A stretch of DNA of 64,000 nucleotides from Rhizosphaericola sp047606825 (GTDB lineage Bacteria; Bacteroidota; Bacteroidia; Chitinophagales; Chitinophagaceae): the NCBI GenBank assembly GCA_047606825.1, contig JASGDY010000001.1, positions 1 to 64,000 of the forward strand, given 5' to 3'. A program made the translations under genes and the position numbers. Under the pieces are notes generated by a model. That model made no database searches. It saw only the letters and a list, made by a program, of their open reading frames with translations, and was not told the origin of the DNA. This document shows, piece after piece, positions 26,108 to 35,102 of the stretch (position 1 is the first letter of the stretch; the number at the start of each line of letters is the position of its first letter).

Positions 26108-26443
26108 TCAATGCGCAACGCTTAGTTTTGCTCTTCGGGATGTTCCGTAGGGCGGCATTCCGAAAGATAGATGATACGGATTTCAAATCCGTATTTATCA
26201 AAGGTTCGGGATGCAATCCGCTAACTTCCCGAACAGCAAACTTGTTTTGTATTAAAAGGCCGTCCGCCGCGGCGGACTTTGTTAAAGGTAGATGTCAAAA
26301 GTCTTTTGTCGTGCATCGCTCCGTAGGAGCGTACTTTTGGCAGAGCGGTTGCAACAAGTGCATTTAAGCTCGGTGGGAGCGGCCTTATCCATTGCGACAA
26401 TATTTCAGCAGTTTCTTACTTTTTACCTAAAAATATTTTTATC
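26108..26443. repeat. Intergenic region with a cluster of short palindromes
   Basis: No gene. Three palindromic units lie at 26134-26165 (TTCGGGATG facing CATTCCGAA, one mismatch), 26174-26194 (perfect, ATACGGATTT C AAATCCGTAT) and 26204-26234 (GTTCGGGA facing TCCCGAAC). A GTCCGCCGCGGCGGAC palindrome is near 26262. They resemble the cluster at 37861-37964. A T-rich TTACTTTTTACC stretch lies before the next gene. Confidence 0.6.
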
Positions 26444-26992
26444 GTGGCAGAGTTGAAGTTCAGGGTTTATTTAGAAGAGGATGACGCGGTGTACAGGGAC
26501 GTACTTATTTTGCATACGCAGACGTTTCTGGACCTCAACGACGTCATCTTGAAAGCATACGCGTTTGACTCGAAACATCCGGCCACGTTTTTCAGGAGCA
26601 ACGACCATTGGCAGGAAGGACGCGAAATCTCCAAGGAGAAATACGACAAACCATACAGGGCCGAGCCGTTGATGATGTCTGAAACCACTATCGGAAGTGA
26701 AATCCGTGACACCAACCAGAAATTTATCTTCCTGTACGATTTCAACAAAAACTGGCGTTTCCTGATTGAACTGATTAAAATAACAAAGGAAGTCAGCAGC
26801 AAGATTACCTATCCTGCCGTGGCACGCGTGGAAGGTATCGGCCCGCAGCAATACGGTACGAAAAGCTTGCTGGGCGAGCGTTTCATGGATGTCGAGGAAA
26901 AATATGACCTCGGCCAGTCCGAAGAAGGTTTTGGTGAAGAGGGTGAGGAAGAAACGGGTTTTGGCGCGGATGACGGCGGGGAGGATTATTAA
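26444..26992 (+). CDS. Plasmid pRiA4b ORF-3-like protein (IS1096 TnpR-like)
   Basis: 182 residues with a GTG start at 26444; no ATG precedes the conserved N-terminus. The pattern FRVYLEEDDAVYRDVLILHTQTFLDLNDVI, then FDSKHPATFF and FLYDFNKNWRFLIEL, matches the family annotated as plasmid pRiA4b ORF-3 or IS1096 passenger protein, whose function is unknown. In Bacteroidota it is a stand-alone chromosomal gene and need not be mobile. The last 35 residues are very acidic (EEGEEE and DDGGEDY). No partner gene is evident; ligA follows after about 100 bases. Confidence 0.8.
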   Translation: MAELKFRVYLEEDDAVYRDVLILHTQTFLDLNDVILKAYAFDSKHPATFFRSNDHWQEGREISKEKYDKPYRAEPLMMSETTIGSEIRDTNQKFIFLYDFNKNWRFLIELIKITKEVSSKITYPAVARVEGIGPQQYGTKSLLGERFMDVEEKYDLGQSEEGFGEEGEEETGFGADDGGEDY

Positions 26993-27098
26993 GAATGGGA
27001 AATATGGTGCGGTCTTAACGTCGTGGTTGCAATTACTAATTTGTTCTTTATGAACTAATCACTGACCGCTATTTTTAACTTTTGTCTTTTTACTTATT

Positions 27099-29201
27099 AT
27101 GTTTTCCGAAACTGAAACACTTGAACTGGGCAGGTTGTCCCAGCAACTTCTGAAAGATATTGTCGGCATCGGTGTCGAACGGATAAAAGAACTACGTAAG
27201 GTATTGCAGTTCAATGAGTACCGTTACTATGTGCTCAACAGTCCGTTGGTTTCCGATACGGAATATGACCGATTGTATAAGCAATTACAAAAACTCGAAT
27301 CGGAACACCCCGAACTGGTTACCGCCGATTCGCCGACACAGCGCGTGGGCAAGGAACTTTCGTCCGAATTTCCGACCGTGCAGCATCTTGTTCCGATGCT
27401 GTCCTTGGAAAACTCTTACAATGCCGATGATTTGAAAAGTTGGGACGTCAGGATTGAACCGAACAAAACGCATAGTTTCAAGTTCTGCGTAGAACCCAAA
27501 TACGACGGCGCGGGCATTTCTCTTATTTACGAAAACGACATGCTCGTGCGCGGTGCCACGCGCGGCGACGGCGTACAGGGCGACGACATCACGCAAAATG
27601 TCAAACAGATAAAATCCATCCCCCTTTCCGCGCCTTTTTCGCGATACGGCATCCAACAGATTGAGATACGCGGCGAGGTGCTGATGTTTAAGGACGCATT
27701 TAAAAAATTCAACGAAAACCTTGCAGAGCAAGGGTTTGCGATATTGGCGAACCCACGCAACGCGGCGAGCGGCAGCCTGCGCATGAAAGACCCGCGTGAG
27801 GTGGCGAAGCGCAATCTTACCGCCGTTCTGTATTATGTGAGCGACTATACTTTGGTGGACGGCAGCAAGCCCATAGACATTCATTTGCAGTCGCAGTCCG
27901 GCTGCCTCAAGATGTTGTGGGACTGCGGTTTTCTTTCGCCTTACAAGGAAATACAGGTGTTCCCGACGATAGACGAAGTAGTCAAGCATATCCACGACTA
28001 TGAGGCACTGCGGGACGAACTTCCCTACGAAATAGACGGCATGGTAGTCAAGGTCGATGATATCGATATCCAGGAACAATTGGGCAACACATCGCACCAT
28101 CCGCGTTGGGCGATGGCTTTCAAGTTCAAGGCACGTCAGGCGACGAGCCATCTGCGGCAAGTGCTTTTTCAGGTGGGGCGCACGGGCGCGATTACGCCTG
28201 TTGCCAAGATTGACCCTGTCGCGATTGGCGGTGTGACGGTGGGGTCCGTTTCCCTTTTTAACGAGGACATCATCAAAGAGAAAGACCTGAAAATCAATGA
28301 CTCCGTATTGGTGGAACGTGCGGCCGACGTGATTCCTTATATCGTCAAATCCCAACCCGAACTACGGACTGGTGAGGAAAAAGAAATCATCTTCCCTACA
28401 CATTGCCCGGTCTGCCGTTCCGAACTGAAAAAGCCCGAAGGTGAAAGCGTCTGGCGTTGCGAAAACCCCAACTGCGAGGCGCAGGTCGTGGAGCGCATTA
28501 TCCATTTTGGAAGTAAGGACGCAATGGACATCCGTAGTTTCGGAGATGCGTTGGTGCGCAAGTTTTTTGCTATTGGATTATTGAAAAATATTCCCGGTAT
28601 TTATCATCTCGACTATGAAAAAGTAGGACAGTTAGAAGGTTTTGGGAAAAAATCCGTCGAAAACCTGCAATCCGCCATTGAGAAAAGCAAGATGCAGCCA
28701 TTGCACCGCTTGGTTTTCGGGTTAGGCATCCGCTATGTCGGGGAAACGACCGCCAAAACTTTGGCCAACAGTGTCGGCAATCTCTGGGAACTAAGAGACA
28801 AAACGGTGGAGGAACTGGTACAACTGGAAGATATCGGCCCCAAAGTCGCGGCAGGCATCCGTTCGTTTTTTGACTTGCCGCAATCCGTTGAGATGCTGCA
28901 TGAGTTGGAACTGTCCGGCGTTTCATTTGTCAATCAGAAAAAACAACACAATACTTCCGGCTCGGAAGACGTCTTGCATGGACAGACTTTCCTGTTCACG
29001 GGCACACTTTCCAAATTCAAAAGAAGCGACGCGGAGGCACTCGTCGAAAGCCGCGGCGGAAAGATACTGGGCGGAGTGAGTTCCAAACTCAACTACCTCG
29101 TCGTCGGCGAAGATGCCGGCAGCAAACTGGAAAAGGCCAAGAAGCTCAACACGGTTCATATATTGACCGAGGAGGAATTTGAAACCTTCGTTGGGTCGTG
29201 A
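27099..29201 (+). CDS. ligA: NAD-dependent DNA ligase LigA
   Basis: 700 residues, about 30 longer than typical because of an N-terminal extension. Order of parts: Ia domain (LQFNEYRYYVLNSPLVSDTEYD at about 36-57), adenylation domain with the KYDG motif and nucleophile Lys134, OB fold, a four-cysteine zinc site (CPVCRSELKK then CENPNC), helix-hairpin-helix repeats (LEGFGKKS, LEDIGPKVAAGI), and a C-terminal BRCT domain (GQTFLFTGTLSKFKR). It seals nicks in replication and repair and is essential in bacteria. The T-rich stretch TTTTTAACTTTTGTCTTTTT precedes it. Confidence 0.97.
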   Translation: MFSETETLELGRLSQQLLKDIVGIGVERIKELRKVLQFNEYRYYVLNSPLVSDTEYDRLYKQLQKLESEHPELVTADSPTQRVGKELSSEFPTVQHLVPMLSLENSYNADDLKSWDVRIEPNKTHSFKFCVEPKYDGAGISLIYENDMLVRGATRGDGVQGDDITQNVKQIKSIPLSAPFSRYGIQQIEIRGEVLMFKDAFKKFNENLAEQGFAILANPRNAASGSLRMKDPREVAKRNLTAVLYYVSDYTLVDGSKPIDIHLQSQSGCLKMLWDCGFLSPYKEIQVFPTIDEVVKHIHDYEALRDELPYEIDGMVVKVDDIDIQEQLGNTSHHPRWAMAFKFKARQATSHLRQVLFQVGRTGAITPVAKIDPVAIGGVTVGSVSLFNEDIIKEKDLKINDSVLVERAADVIPYIVKSQPELRTGEEKEIIFPTHCPVCRSELKKPEGESVWRCENPNCEAQVVERIIHFGSKDAMDIRSFGDALVRKFFAIGLLKNIPGIYHLDYEKVGQLEGFGKKSVENLQSAIEKSKMQPLHRLVFGLGIRYVGETTAKTLANSVGNLWELRDKTVEELVQLEDIGPKVAAGIRSFFDLPQSVEMLHELELSGVSFVNQKKQHNTSGSEDVLHGQTFLFTGTLSKFKRSDAEALVESRGGKILGGVSSKLNYLVVGEDAGSKLEKAKKLNTVHILTEEEFETFVGS

Positions 29202-29226
29202 GGCGTTGCAAGTTACAGGTTGCACG

Positions 29227-29274
29227 TTTTTCCCCGCACAGTCCCCGCCGCGGCGGGGACTGTGCGGGGAAAAA
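29227..29274. terminator. Perfect 48-bp palindrome between ligA and the beta-lactamase
   Basis: Two perfect 24-base arms centred on CCG|CGG at 29250/29251, T-rich at the left end and A-rich at the right, so it gives a GC stem with a U-tract on either strand. It sits between convergent genes, as expected of a bidirectional terminator. The core is the same palindrome as in the MITE-like elements, but without their other half. Confidence 0.8.
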
Positions 29275-29277
29275 ATA

Positions 29278-30159
29278 TTACTTGCTCTGGTCTTTCGCCA
29301 GTTTTTCTAAATAATATTGCTTCATTTCTCCCAATTCTTTTTCGTACCCTGTTCTGTCATTGAAGGCATCGGGGTTATATGGACTATTAGGTTTATGTTT
29401 TTCGTGGAGTCCAAATTGGCTTGCGTGTGCTGCGACCCAAAGATTGAACTGAATCTTTGGCATCGTATCGTAAGTGTATGCATAATCCTTTCCAATGTTG
29501 GGATATGCATCCATATGTCTTAGATTCATGTCATCCAAGACGCTTGGCATATTGGCAATAAGTATTTTGTATGTTTTGCGTTCATCTTTAGTTTCCAGTA
29601 AATAACTTGTCGCTCCTTTGGTATGACCGGGATGATGCAAAACCAATAGTTGTGTATCGCCCAGTTGTACTGTGTCCATATTGTGTAAGATACGGTCAAC
29701 TTTTGCAGGATAAAAAAGCATGCCTTTTCCTCCAAAAATAAAATCGGAAACGCCTCCATCTTCCATAACTTGAACATCTCCGGCTTCTATCATCAGTTTA
29801 GCTTTGGTTTCTTTCTTCATCTGGGCAATGCCTCCAACATGGTCGTAATGAACTTGGCGGGTCAATAGAATTTTGGTGTCTTTATATTGAAAACCAAGTT
29901 TTTCAATATTTTTTTTAATAATAGGCGCGGAATTGTTTGAACCAGTATTGACAAGAATATTGCCTTGATTGGTAACAATCAGATAGCATCCTAAATCATA
30001 AGTTCCAACGTAATAGACATTCCCCGCAATGCGAAAAGGTGCTGTTTCCTGTATCCAGTCTGGATTATTGTACAGGTCTTTTCTCAGTGCCTGCGATACG
30101 GCTATATGAGATGTTGCAAGTATCGCCAATGCGGCCAGATATACCTTTCTGAAAATCAT
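29278..30159 (-). CDS. Subclass B3 metallo-beta-lactamase, GOB-like
   Basis: 293 residues with a signal peptide (about 1-22). The metal motif reads QVHYDH at 102-107, with Gln in place of the first His of the usual HxHxDH. The remaining ligands are His104, Asp106, His107, His179 (HHPGHTKG) and His245 (AAHASQFGLHEK). The B3 GOB enzymes of Elizabethkingia are known to have Gln at this site, and long shared text (LIANMPSV, YPNIGKDYAYT, HASQFGLHEK) places this protein near them. It should hydrolyse beta-lactams in the periplasm; activity and spectrum are not shown by sequence. No regulator or mobility gene adjoins it, so it looks intrinsic. Confidence 0.88.
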   Translation of the reverse strand: MIFRKVYLAALAILATSHIAVSQALRKDLYNNPDWIQETAPFRIAGNVYYVGTYDLGCYLIVTNQGNILVNTGSNNSAPIIKKNIEKLGFQYKDTKILLTRQVHYDHVGGIAQMKKETKAKLMIEAGDVQVMEDGGVSDFIFGGKGMLFYPAKVDRILHNMDTVQLGDTQLLVLHHPGHTKGATSYLLETKDERKTYKILIANMPSVLDDMNLRHMDAYPNIGKDYAYTYDTMPKIQFNLWVAAHASQFGLHEKHKPNSPYNPDAFNDRTGYEKELGEMKQYYLEKLAKDQSK

Positions 30160-30265
30160 TTGAAATGTTTGTTCGTTTTATAGGACTAACAGCTTTTCGC
30201 ACAAATAATCTTGCCAATGTACAGAAAAATGAATAACATTGCGCAACTTTTAAAATCAGTCAATC

Positions 30266-31543
30266 ATGAGTGCAATTCTTGACATACACGCAAGACAGAT
30301 ATTGGACAGCCGTGGCAATCCTACGGTAGAAGTGGACATCGTAACCGAAAGCGGTGCATTTGGACGTGCTGCCGTTCCATCAGGAGCCTCCACCGGCATA
30401 CATGAAGCGGTAGAGCTTCGCGACAACGACAAATCGGTGTACGTCGGCAAAGGCGTACTGCAAGCCGTAGCCAACGTCAACGACGTTATTTCCAAAAGCC
30501 TGAGCGGTCTGGAAGTCAGTGACCAAGTGGCTTTGGACAAGGCGTTGATTGCTTTGGACGGAACGGAAAACAAGGGAAAACTCGGCGCCAACGCGATATT
30601 GGCAGTTTCCATGGCGGCGGCGAAAGCGGCGGCGGAAGAGGCCGGTCTGCCGTTGTACCGTTATATCGGCGGAGTCAACGCTACGGTGTTGCCCGTTCCT
30701 TTGATGAATATCCTGAACGGTGGCGTACATGCCGACAACGGTATCGACTACCAGGAATTTATGATTGTGCCGCATGGCGCGTCTTCTTTCAGCGAAGCAT
30801 TGCGTTGGGGAACTGAAGTGTTCCACAACCTCAAAACCGTATTGAAAAAACGTGGTTACAGCACCAACGTCGGCGACGAAGGCGGTTTCGCCCCCGATAT
30901 GAAGAGCAACGAGGAAGCCATCGAAACGGTTTTGGAAGCTATCTCTGCCGCTGGTTACACGCCCGGAAGCCAGATTTCCATTGCGCTTGACGCGGCAAGC
31001 TCCGAAATGTTCAAGGACGGTCAATACCAGTTCTACAAAAGCACCAAGCAATCCATTTCCGTTGACGACATGGTAAAATATTGGGAAGAATGGGTCAATA
31101 AATACCCTATCGTTTCCATCGAAGACGGTATGGCTGAAGACGATTGGGACGGTTGGAAAAAACTGACCGACACGATTGGCTCCAAAGTACAGTTGGTCGG
31201 TGACGACTTGTTCGTGACCAACACCAAACGCCTGCAAAAAGGTATCGAAACCGGCGTGGGCAACAGCATCCTTATCAAAGTCAACCAGATTGGCACTTTG
31301 ACGGAAACCATCCAGGCGGTACAGCTCGCCCAGGTCAACAAATATACGGCCATCATGAGCCACCGCAGCGGCGAAACGGAAGATACGACCATCGCTGACC
31401 TGGCTGTCGCGCTGAATTGCGGACAGATTAAAACAGGCTCCGCAAGCCGTACCGACCGTATGGCAAAATACAACCAGTTGCTGCGCATCGAAGAGCAATT
31501 GGGCGCGGATGTCGTATTCCCAAGCAATTTGTTTAAGAAATAA
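30266..31543 (+). CDS. eno: Enolase
   Basis: 425 residues, usual length. It interconverts 2-phosphoglycerate and phosphoenolpyruvate. The N-terminal block IHARQILDSRGNPTVEVD, the metal-ligand motifs SIEDGMAEDDWDGW and LVGDDLFVTN, the catalytic-lysine strand LIKVNQIGTLTE, and the signature SHRSGETEDTTIADLAV are all present. A TAACATTG at 30234, one base off the -7 consensus, is a weak promoter candidate. It is followed by a good terminator, so it is probably monocistronic. Confidence 0.97.
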   Translation: MSAILDIHARQILDSRGNPTVEVDIVTESGAFGRAAVPSGASTGIHEAVELRDNDKSVYVGKGVLQAVANVNDVISKSLSGLEVSDQVALDKALIALDGTENKGKLGANAILAVSMAAAKAAAEEAGLPLYRYIGGVNATVLPVPLMNILNGGVHADNGIDYQEFMIVPHGASSFSEALRWGTEVFHNLKTVLKKRGYSTNVGDEGGFAPDMKSNEEAIETVLEAISAAGYTPGSQISIALDAASSEMFKDGQYQFYKSTKQSISVDDMVKYWEEWVNKYPIVSIEDGMAEDDWDGWKKLTDTIGSKVQLVGDDLFVTNTKRLQKGIETGVGNSILIKVNQIGTLTETIQAVQLAQVNKYTAIMSHRSGETEDTTIADLAVALNCGQIKTGSASRTDRMAKYNQLLRIEEQLGADVVFPSNLFKK

Positions 31544-31567
31544 TATTTTTTAAAAAATATTTCGTTG

Positions 31568-31604
31568 GCGCGGAGAATAAAATCACTTTATCTCCGCGCT
31601 TTTT
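31568..31604 (+). terminator. Rho-independent terminator of eno
   Basis: GCGCGGAGA (31568-31576) pairs with TCTCCGCGC (31591-31599), extended inward by TAAA/TTTA, and is followed by five T. Confidence 0.85.
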
Positions 31605-31632
31605 CATTTTAACCATTTAAACTAAAACTGAA

Positions 31633-32031
31633 ATGGAACATTATCATAAAGAAACAAATTACGTCATTCCCTATCGCTACCGCCAGATTGAAAACCTGCA
31701 CATTGTCTTTTGGCTGTTTAAGGACATTGCGTGGTGTCTCGGTATTCATTGGCTAGGCATCACCATGGTTGTGCCTACGTTGATGATTGCGATTGTGATT
31801 CTGTGGCGTACACGGTGGTTGATGAGCGAGCGTTGCCATAACCTGGCGATTGCCTTTTGGATACTGGCGAACTCGTATTGGATGGTGAGTGAGTTTTTCG
31901 TTTTTGATACGAAACCGCTGTTCGGGCAGTTCACGTACAAAGACTTTGCGTTGATTCCTTTTTTTATTGGCGTGATTACGCTGGGATATTACTATCTTTA
32001 TTGGAAATCAACCCATAAAGGTGAGCTATAA
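31633..32031 (+). CDS. Small four-helix membrane protein
   Basis: 132 residues with four predicted membrane segments (about 23-40, 43-60, 72-95 and 106-125) and a tail HKGEL. Aromatic residues are frequent. I do not recognise a family. Its stop overlaps the GTG start of the next gene by 11 bases, so the two are translationally coupled and their products may work together at the envelope. It starts 29 bases beyond the eno terminator. Confidence 0.7.
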   Translation: MEHYHKETNYVIPYRYRQIENLHIVFWLFKDIAWCLGIHWLGITMVVPTLMIAIVILWRTRWLMSERCHNLAIAFWILANSYWMVSEFFVFDTKPLFGQFTYKDFALIPFFIGVITLGYYYLYWKSTHKGEL

Positions 32032-34795
32032 ATACTTGTTTCTGTTTTGCGGTTTAGCTATTTTTTCTAAGAACCATGCGCAGGTTTTTGGAGGCAACCC
32101 ATCGTCCACACAGTGGAAACAACTTGGCAACGATACGTTCAATATCGTATTTCCATCCTATAGGATTCAGTCGGCGCGCGAGGTCGCGTCTTTGTTGCAA
32201 TGGGAAAGCCGTTACAATACCAATATCGGCGACAAGGTAAGACGTGTCAATATCGTACTGCAACCCGACGTGACGTATTCCAATGGCTATGTGGGTTTAG
32301 GACCGTTTCGGAGTGAGTTTTACTTGATGCCGCCGACCGACCCTTTTGCGTTGGGCAGTCAGAACTGGGCGTCCAATCTGGCGGTGCACGAGTATCGGCA
32401 TGTGCAGCAATACAACAATTTCAATGTCGGGCTTTCCAGGGCGGTCGGGATGGTTTTTGGGGAAAATGGCCGCGCGTTGTTCAATGCGATGTCCGTGCCG
32501 GACTGGTTTTTTGAGGGTGATGCAGTGTATAATGAAACCAAACTCAGCCAACAGGGGAGAGGTCGGTTGCCTTTGTTTATGAATGATTTTGCGGCTTTGC
32601 TGCGCGACAACAAAAAGTATTCCTACCAAAAAATCCGTAATGGTTCGTATCGAGACTATGTCCCCAACCACTATGCGCTGGGTTATATATTGGTCGCGTA
32701 TGGTTATGAAAAATATGGTTTGGATTTCTGGAAAAAAGTAACGCGGGACGCGTCGGCTTTTACATCCCTCGTGTATCCGTTCCAAGCTGCGGTTAAAAAA
32801 TACGCGGGCGTTGATTTTACGACTTTTGTCGACAATGCTTTTGACTATTATAGACAATCCATGCCCAATGGAAATGACTCGACGATTTATTGGACAAAAA
32901 AGCATAACAATGACATAGTCAACTATACATTCCCATCCGTTGCCGAAAACGGTATCGTTGCGTTAAAAGATAGTCGTCGTGCCATTCCAAGGTTTGTGCA
33001 ATTGGATAGTGCTGGCGAAAAGAAAATAGCTGTCCAGTCGATTAGTTACGACGATTATTTCTCCACGAACGGAAAGGAAATTATTTATAGTTCATTGCAG
33101 TCAGACCGACGTTGGGGCAACCGCCAATACAGCGTTGTGCGTATATTGGACAAGGTTTCCAAGAAGGAAATAAAAGTTGCCAGTAAAACAAAATGGTTCA
33201 CGCCGGACATTTGCCCAACGGGCGACAGTCTGTTGGTTGTGGAAAACAAGAACGATGCTCTCACCTCCCGTGTACTTTTATTAAATAGAAAAGGAGATGT
33301 ATTAAAAACATTTAACAACGACAGTACTTTGTTTTCTACTTATCCTAAATTTTATCGCAATGGGTTTTATGTTTTTGTAAGGGACAAAAAGGGGTGGATG
33401 TCGATTCGTTATTATACGTTTGATACGGATGGTTATAAGATTGTCGTGCCGGGAGCCAACAGGCTATTGGGCTATCCAAACCTACAAAACGATACGCTGT
33501 TTTTCAGTTGTTCGGCTAATGGAAAGGATGCGTTGTGGGCATACAATGCAGTGGATGAAAAGGTTGTGGAAGTTGCTACGTTTCCGACAGGCGTTTACGG
33601 CGGAGGCAACGTTGGCAACAAAACAGTAGGGTCCGTGTTTACGTCGGAAGGAAATAGGATTGCGCAATTACAACCTGTATGGCAACCTGTTTCCGAATTG
33701 TCTGCCGATACATTGCAATTGCTGTATTTCGATGATTTAAAAGCTGCCAATCCTATATTGGACAAGCTTTCGGCCGATACTACATTGACGGAAAAGAAAT
33801 ATCGAAAATTCACGCATCCTTTTAATTTCCATAGTGTGCAACCCGACTGGGACGACCCCGTCTATTCCGTTTCGTTCTACGGCGAAAACATATTGAACAC
33901 GGTACAAAGCCAACTATACTATAATTACAACAGAAATGAAAAGTATAGCTCGGTTGGCTTATCTACTGTGTATGGCGGCTGGTATGTCATGCCCGTTTTT
34001 AATGTAAGTGAGACTTTTAACCGTCAAGCGCAGGCTTCCAATGGCGTAACAATGAAATGGAACGAGCTGAATGGTAATGTGGGGCTGCGTTTGCCACTTA
34101 ATTTTACGGGAGGAAAGTTGTATCGTTATTTGACTTTACAGTCAACAGTCAATACCAACTATATCCAATGGCAGGGCGTTGCTTCCAGGTATTTTTACAA
34201 CCGCAATTTTAATTATTGGAGCAACCAGTTGAGTTTTTCAGTATATAGCCAACAAGCATCGCAACAGTTGTATCCGCATTTTGGATTGTCGGTCAGTACG
34301 TTGTACAGGACTGGTTTTACGGAAAAGGCTTACCAGTGGTTGACGGTCGGAAACTTATATCTGCCGGGGCTTTTGCCTACGCATAGCATTGTGTTGAATG
34401 GTGCTTATATGATGCGCGATACCTTGGGCAATTATAGTTTTAGTAATGGGTTTCCGATTTCAAGAGGTTATAGTTCCATTAATTATCCAAGGATGTGGAA
34501 GTTGGGGGCGAACTATCATTTTCCGATTGTCTATCCTGATTGGGGATTAGGCAATTTGGTTTATTTCTTGCGTATCAGAGGCAATGCTTTTTACGATTAT
34601 AGCTCCTTGAAAAGCCTCCGCTACCAGACGACTTATCATCTGCGTAGTGTCGGCGGGGAAATCTACTTTGACACGAAATGGTGGAATCAGGAAACCGTGA
34701 CATTTGGCGTTCGGTATTCCAATATGATTGACCACAAATTGTTGAGAACCGGTGCCAATCGTTGGGAGTTTATATTGCCGATAAGCATCTGGTAG
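32021..34795 (+). CDS. Predicted surface metalloprotease/outer-membrane barrel protein
   Basis: 924 residues from a GTG that overlaps the previous gene. A signal peptide ends about residue 20 (FSKNHAQ). The N-terminal third has a gluzincin-like site: HEYRH at 123-127 and Glu165 in PDWFFEGDA, as in M1/M61-like peptidase domains. The middle looks like repeated propeller strands of the TolB type (about 280-620). The last third alternates aromatic strands like an outer-membrane barrel and ends with PISIW. The combination suggests a surface-anchored peptidase. Architecture is inferred by eye and protease activity is unproven. Confidence 0.65.
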   Translation: MSYKYLFLFCGLAIFSKNHAQVFGGNPSSTQWKQLGNDTFNIVFPSYRIQSAREVASLLQWESRYNTNIGDKVRRVNIVLQPDVTYSNGYVGLGPFRSEFYLMPPTDPFALGSQNWASNLAVHEYRHVQQYNNFNVGLSRAVGMVFGENGRALFNAMSVPDWFFEGDAVYNETKLSQQGRGRLPLFMNDFAALLRDNKKYSYQKIRNGSYRDYVPNHYALGYILVAYGYEKYGLDFWKKVTRDASAFTSLVYPFQAAVKKYAGVDFTTFVDNAFDYYRQSMPNGNDSTIYWTKKHNNDIVNYTFPSVAENGIVALKDSRRAIPRFVQLDSAGEKKIAVQSISYDDYFSTNGKEIIYSSLQSDRRWGNRQYSVVRILDKVSKKEIKVASKTKWFTPDICPTGDSLLVVENKNDALTSRVLLLNRKGDVLKTFNNDSTLFSTYPKFYRNGFYVFVRDKKGWMSIRYYTFDTDGYKIVVPGANRLLGYPNLQNDTLFFSCSANGKDALWAYNAVDEKVVEVATFPTGVYGGGNVGNKTVGSVFTSEGNRIAQLQPVWQPVSELSADTLQLLYFDDLKAANPILDKLSADTTLTEKKYRKFTHPFNFHSVQPDWDDPVYSVSFYGENILNTVQSQLYYNYNRNEKYSSVGLSTVYGGWYVMPVFNVSETFNRQAQASNGVTMKWNELNGNVGLRLPLNFTGGKLYRYLTLQSTVNTNYIQWQGVASRYFYNRNFNYWSNQLSFSVYSQQASQQLYPHFGLSVSTLYRTGFTEKAYQWLTVGNLYLPGLLPTHSIVLNGAYMMRDTLGNYSFSNGFPISRGYSSINYPRMWKLGANYHFPIVYPDWGLGNLVYFLRIRGNAFYDYSSLKSLRYQTTYHLRSVGGEIYFDTKWWNQETVTFGVRYSNMIDHKLLRTGANRWEFILPISIW

Positions 34796-35102
34796 CCGAG
34801 CGTTGAAAGTGGAAAACTGAAAGTGTTTTAGAGAGACAACCATCTTCTTTTTGGACTTATATTTTAGGTTGCACGCAAGAGTGCAATGCAATAAGCACCT
34901 ATATAAATATAATGTAGGCTCTAGCACGTCATCTAGTTTCGCTCCGATTATGGTTCAGCCATAGGGAAAAACCTCGTGAGTAAAAAGGGTATGTGACGAC
35001 ATCCTGTATCAAGTACATACATTTTGCCGCCGTTATTGGTTTATTGCCAACGACGTTCTTCATTGTATATTTTTATCCAGCATATCGTATCATCACATTA
35101 CA
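34796..35102. other. Intergenic region between convergent genes
   Basis: No gene or clear repeat. Only a small palindrome (TGCAC..GAGTGCA near 34870) is visible. No good terminator for either flanking gene was seen. Confidence 0.4.

Noticed and set aside
26444..26992. pRiA4b ORF-3-like protein as evidence of a plasmid or IS insertion
   Set aside because: The family name is historical; no transposase, terminal repeat or composition change surrounds it.
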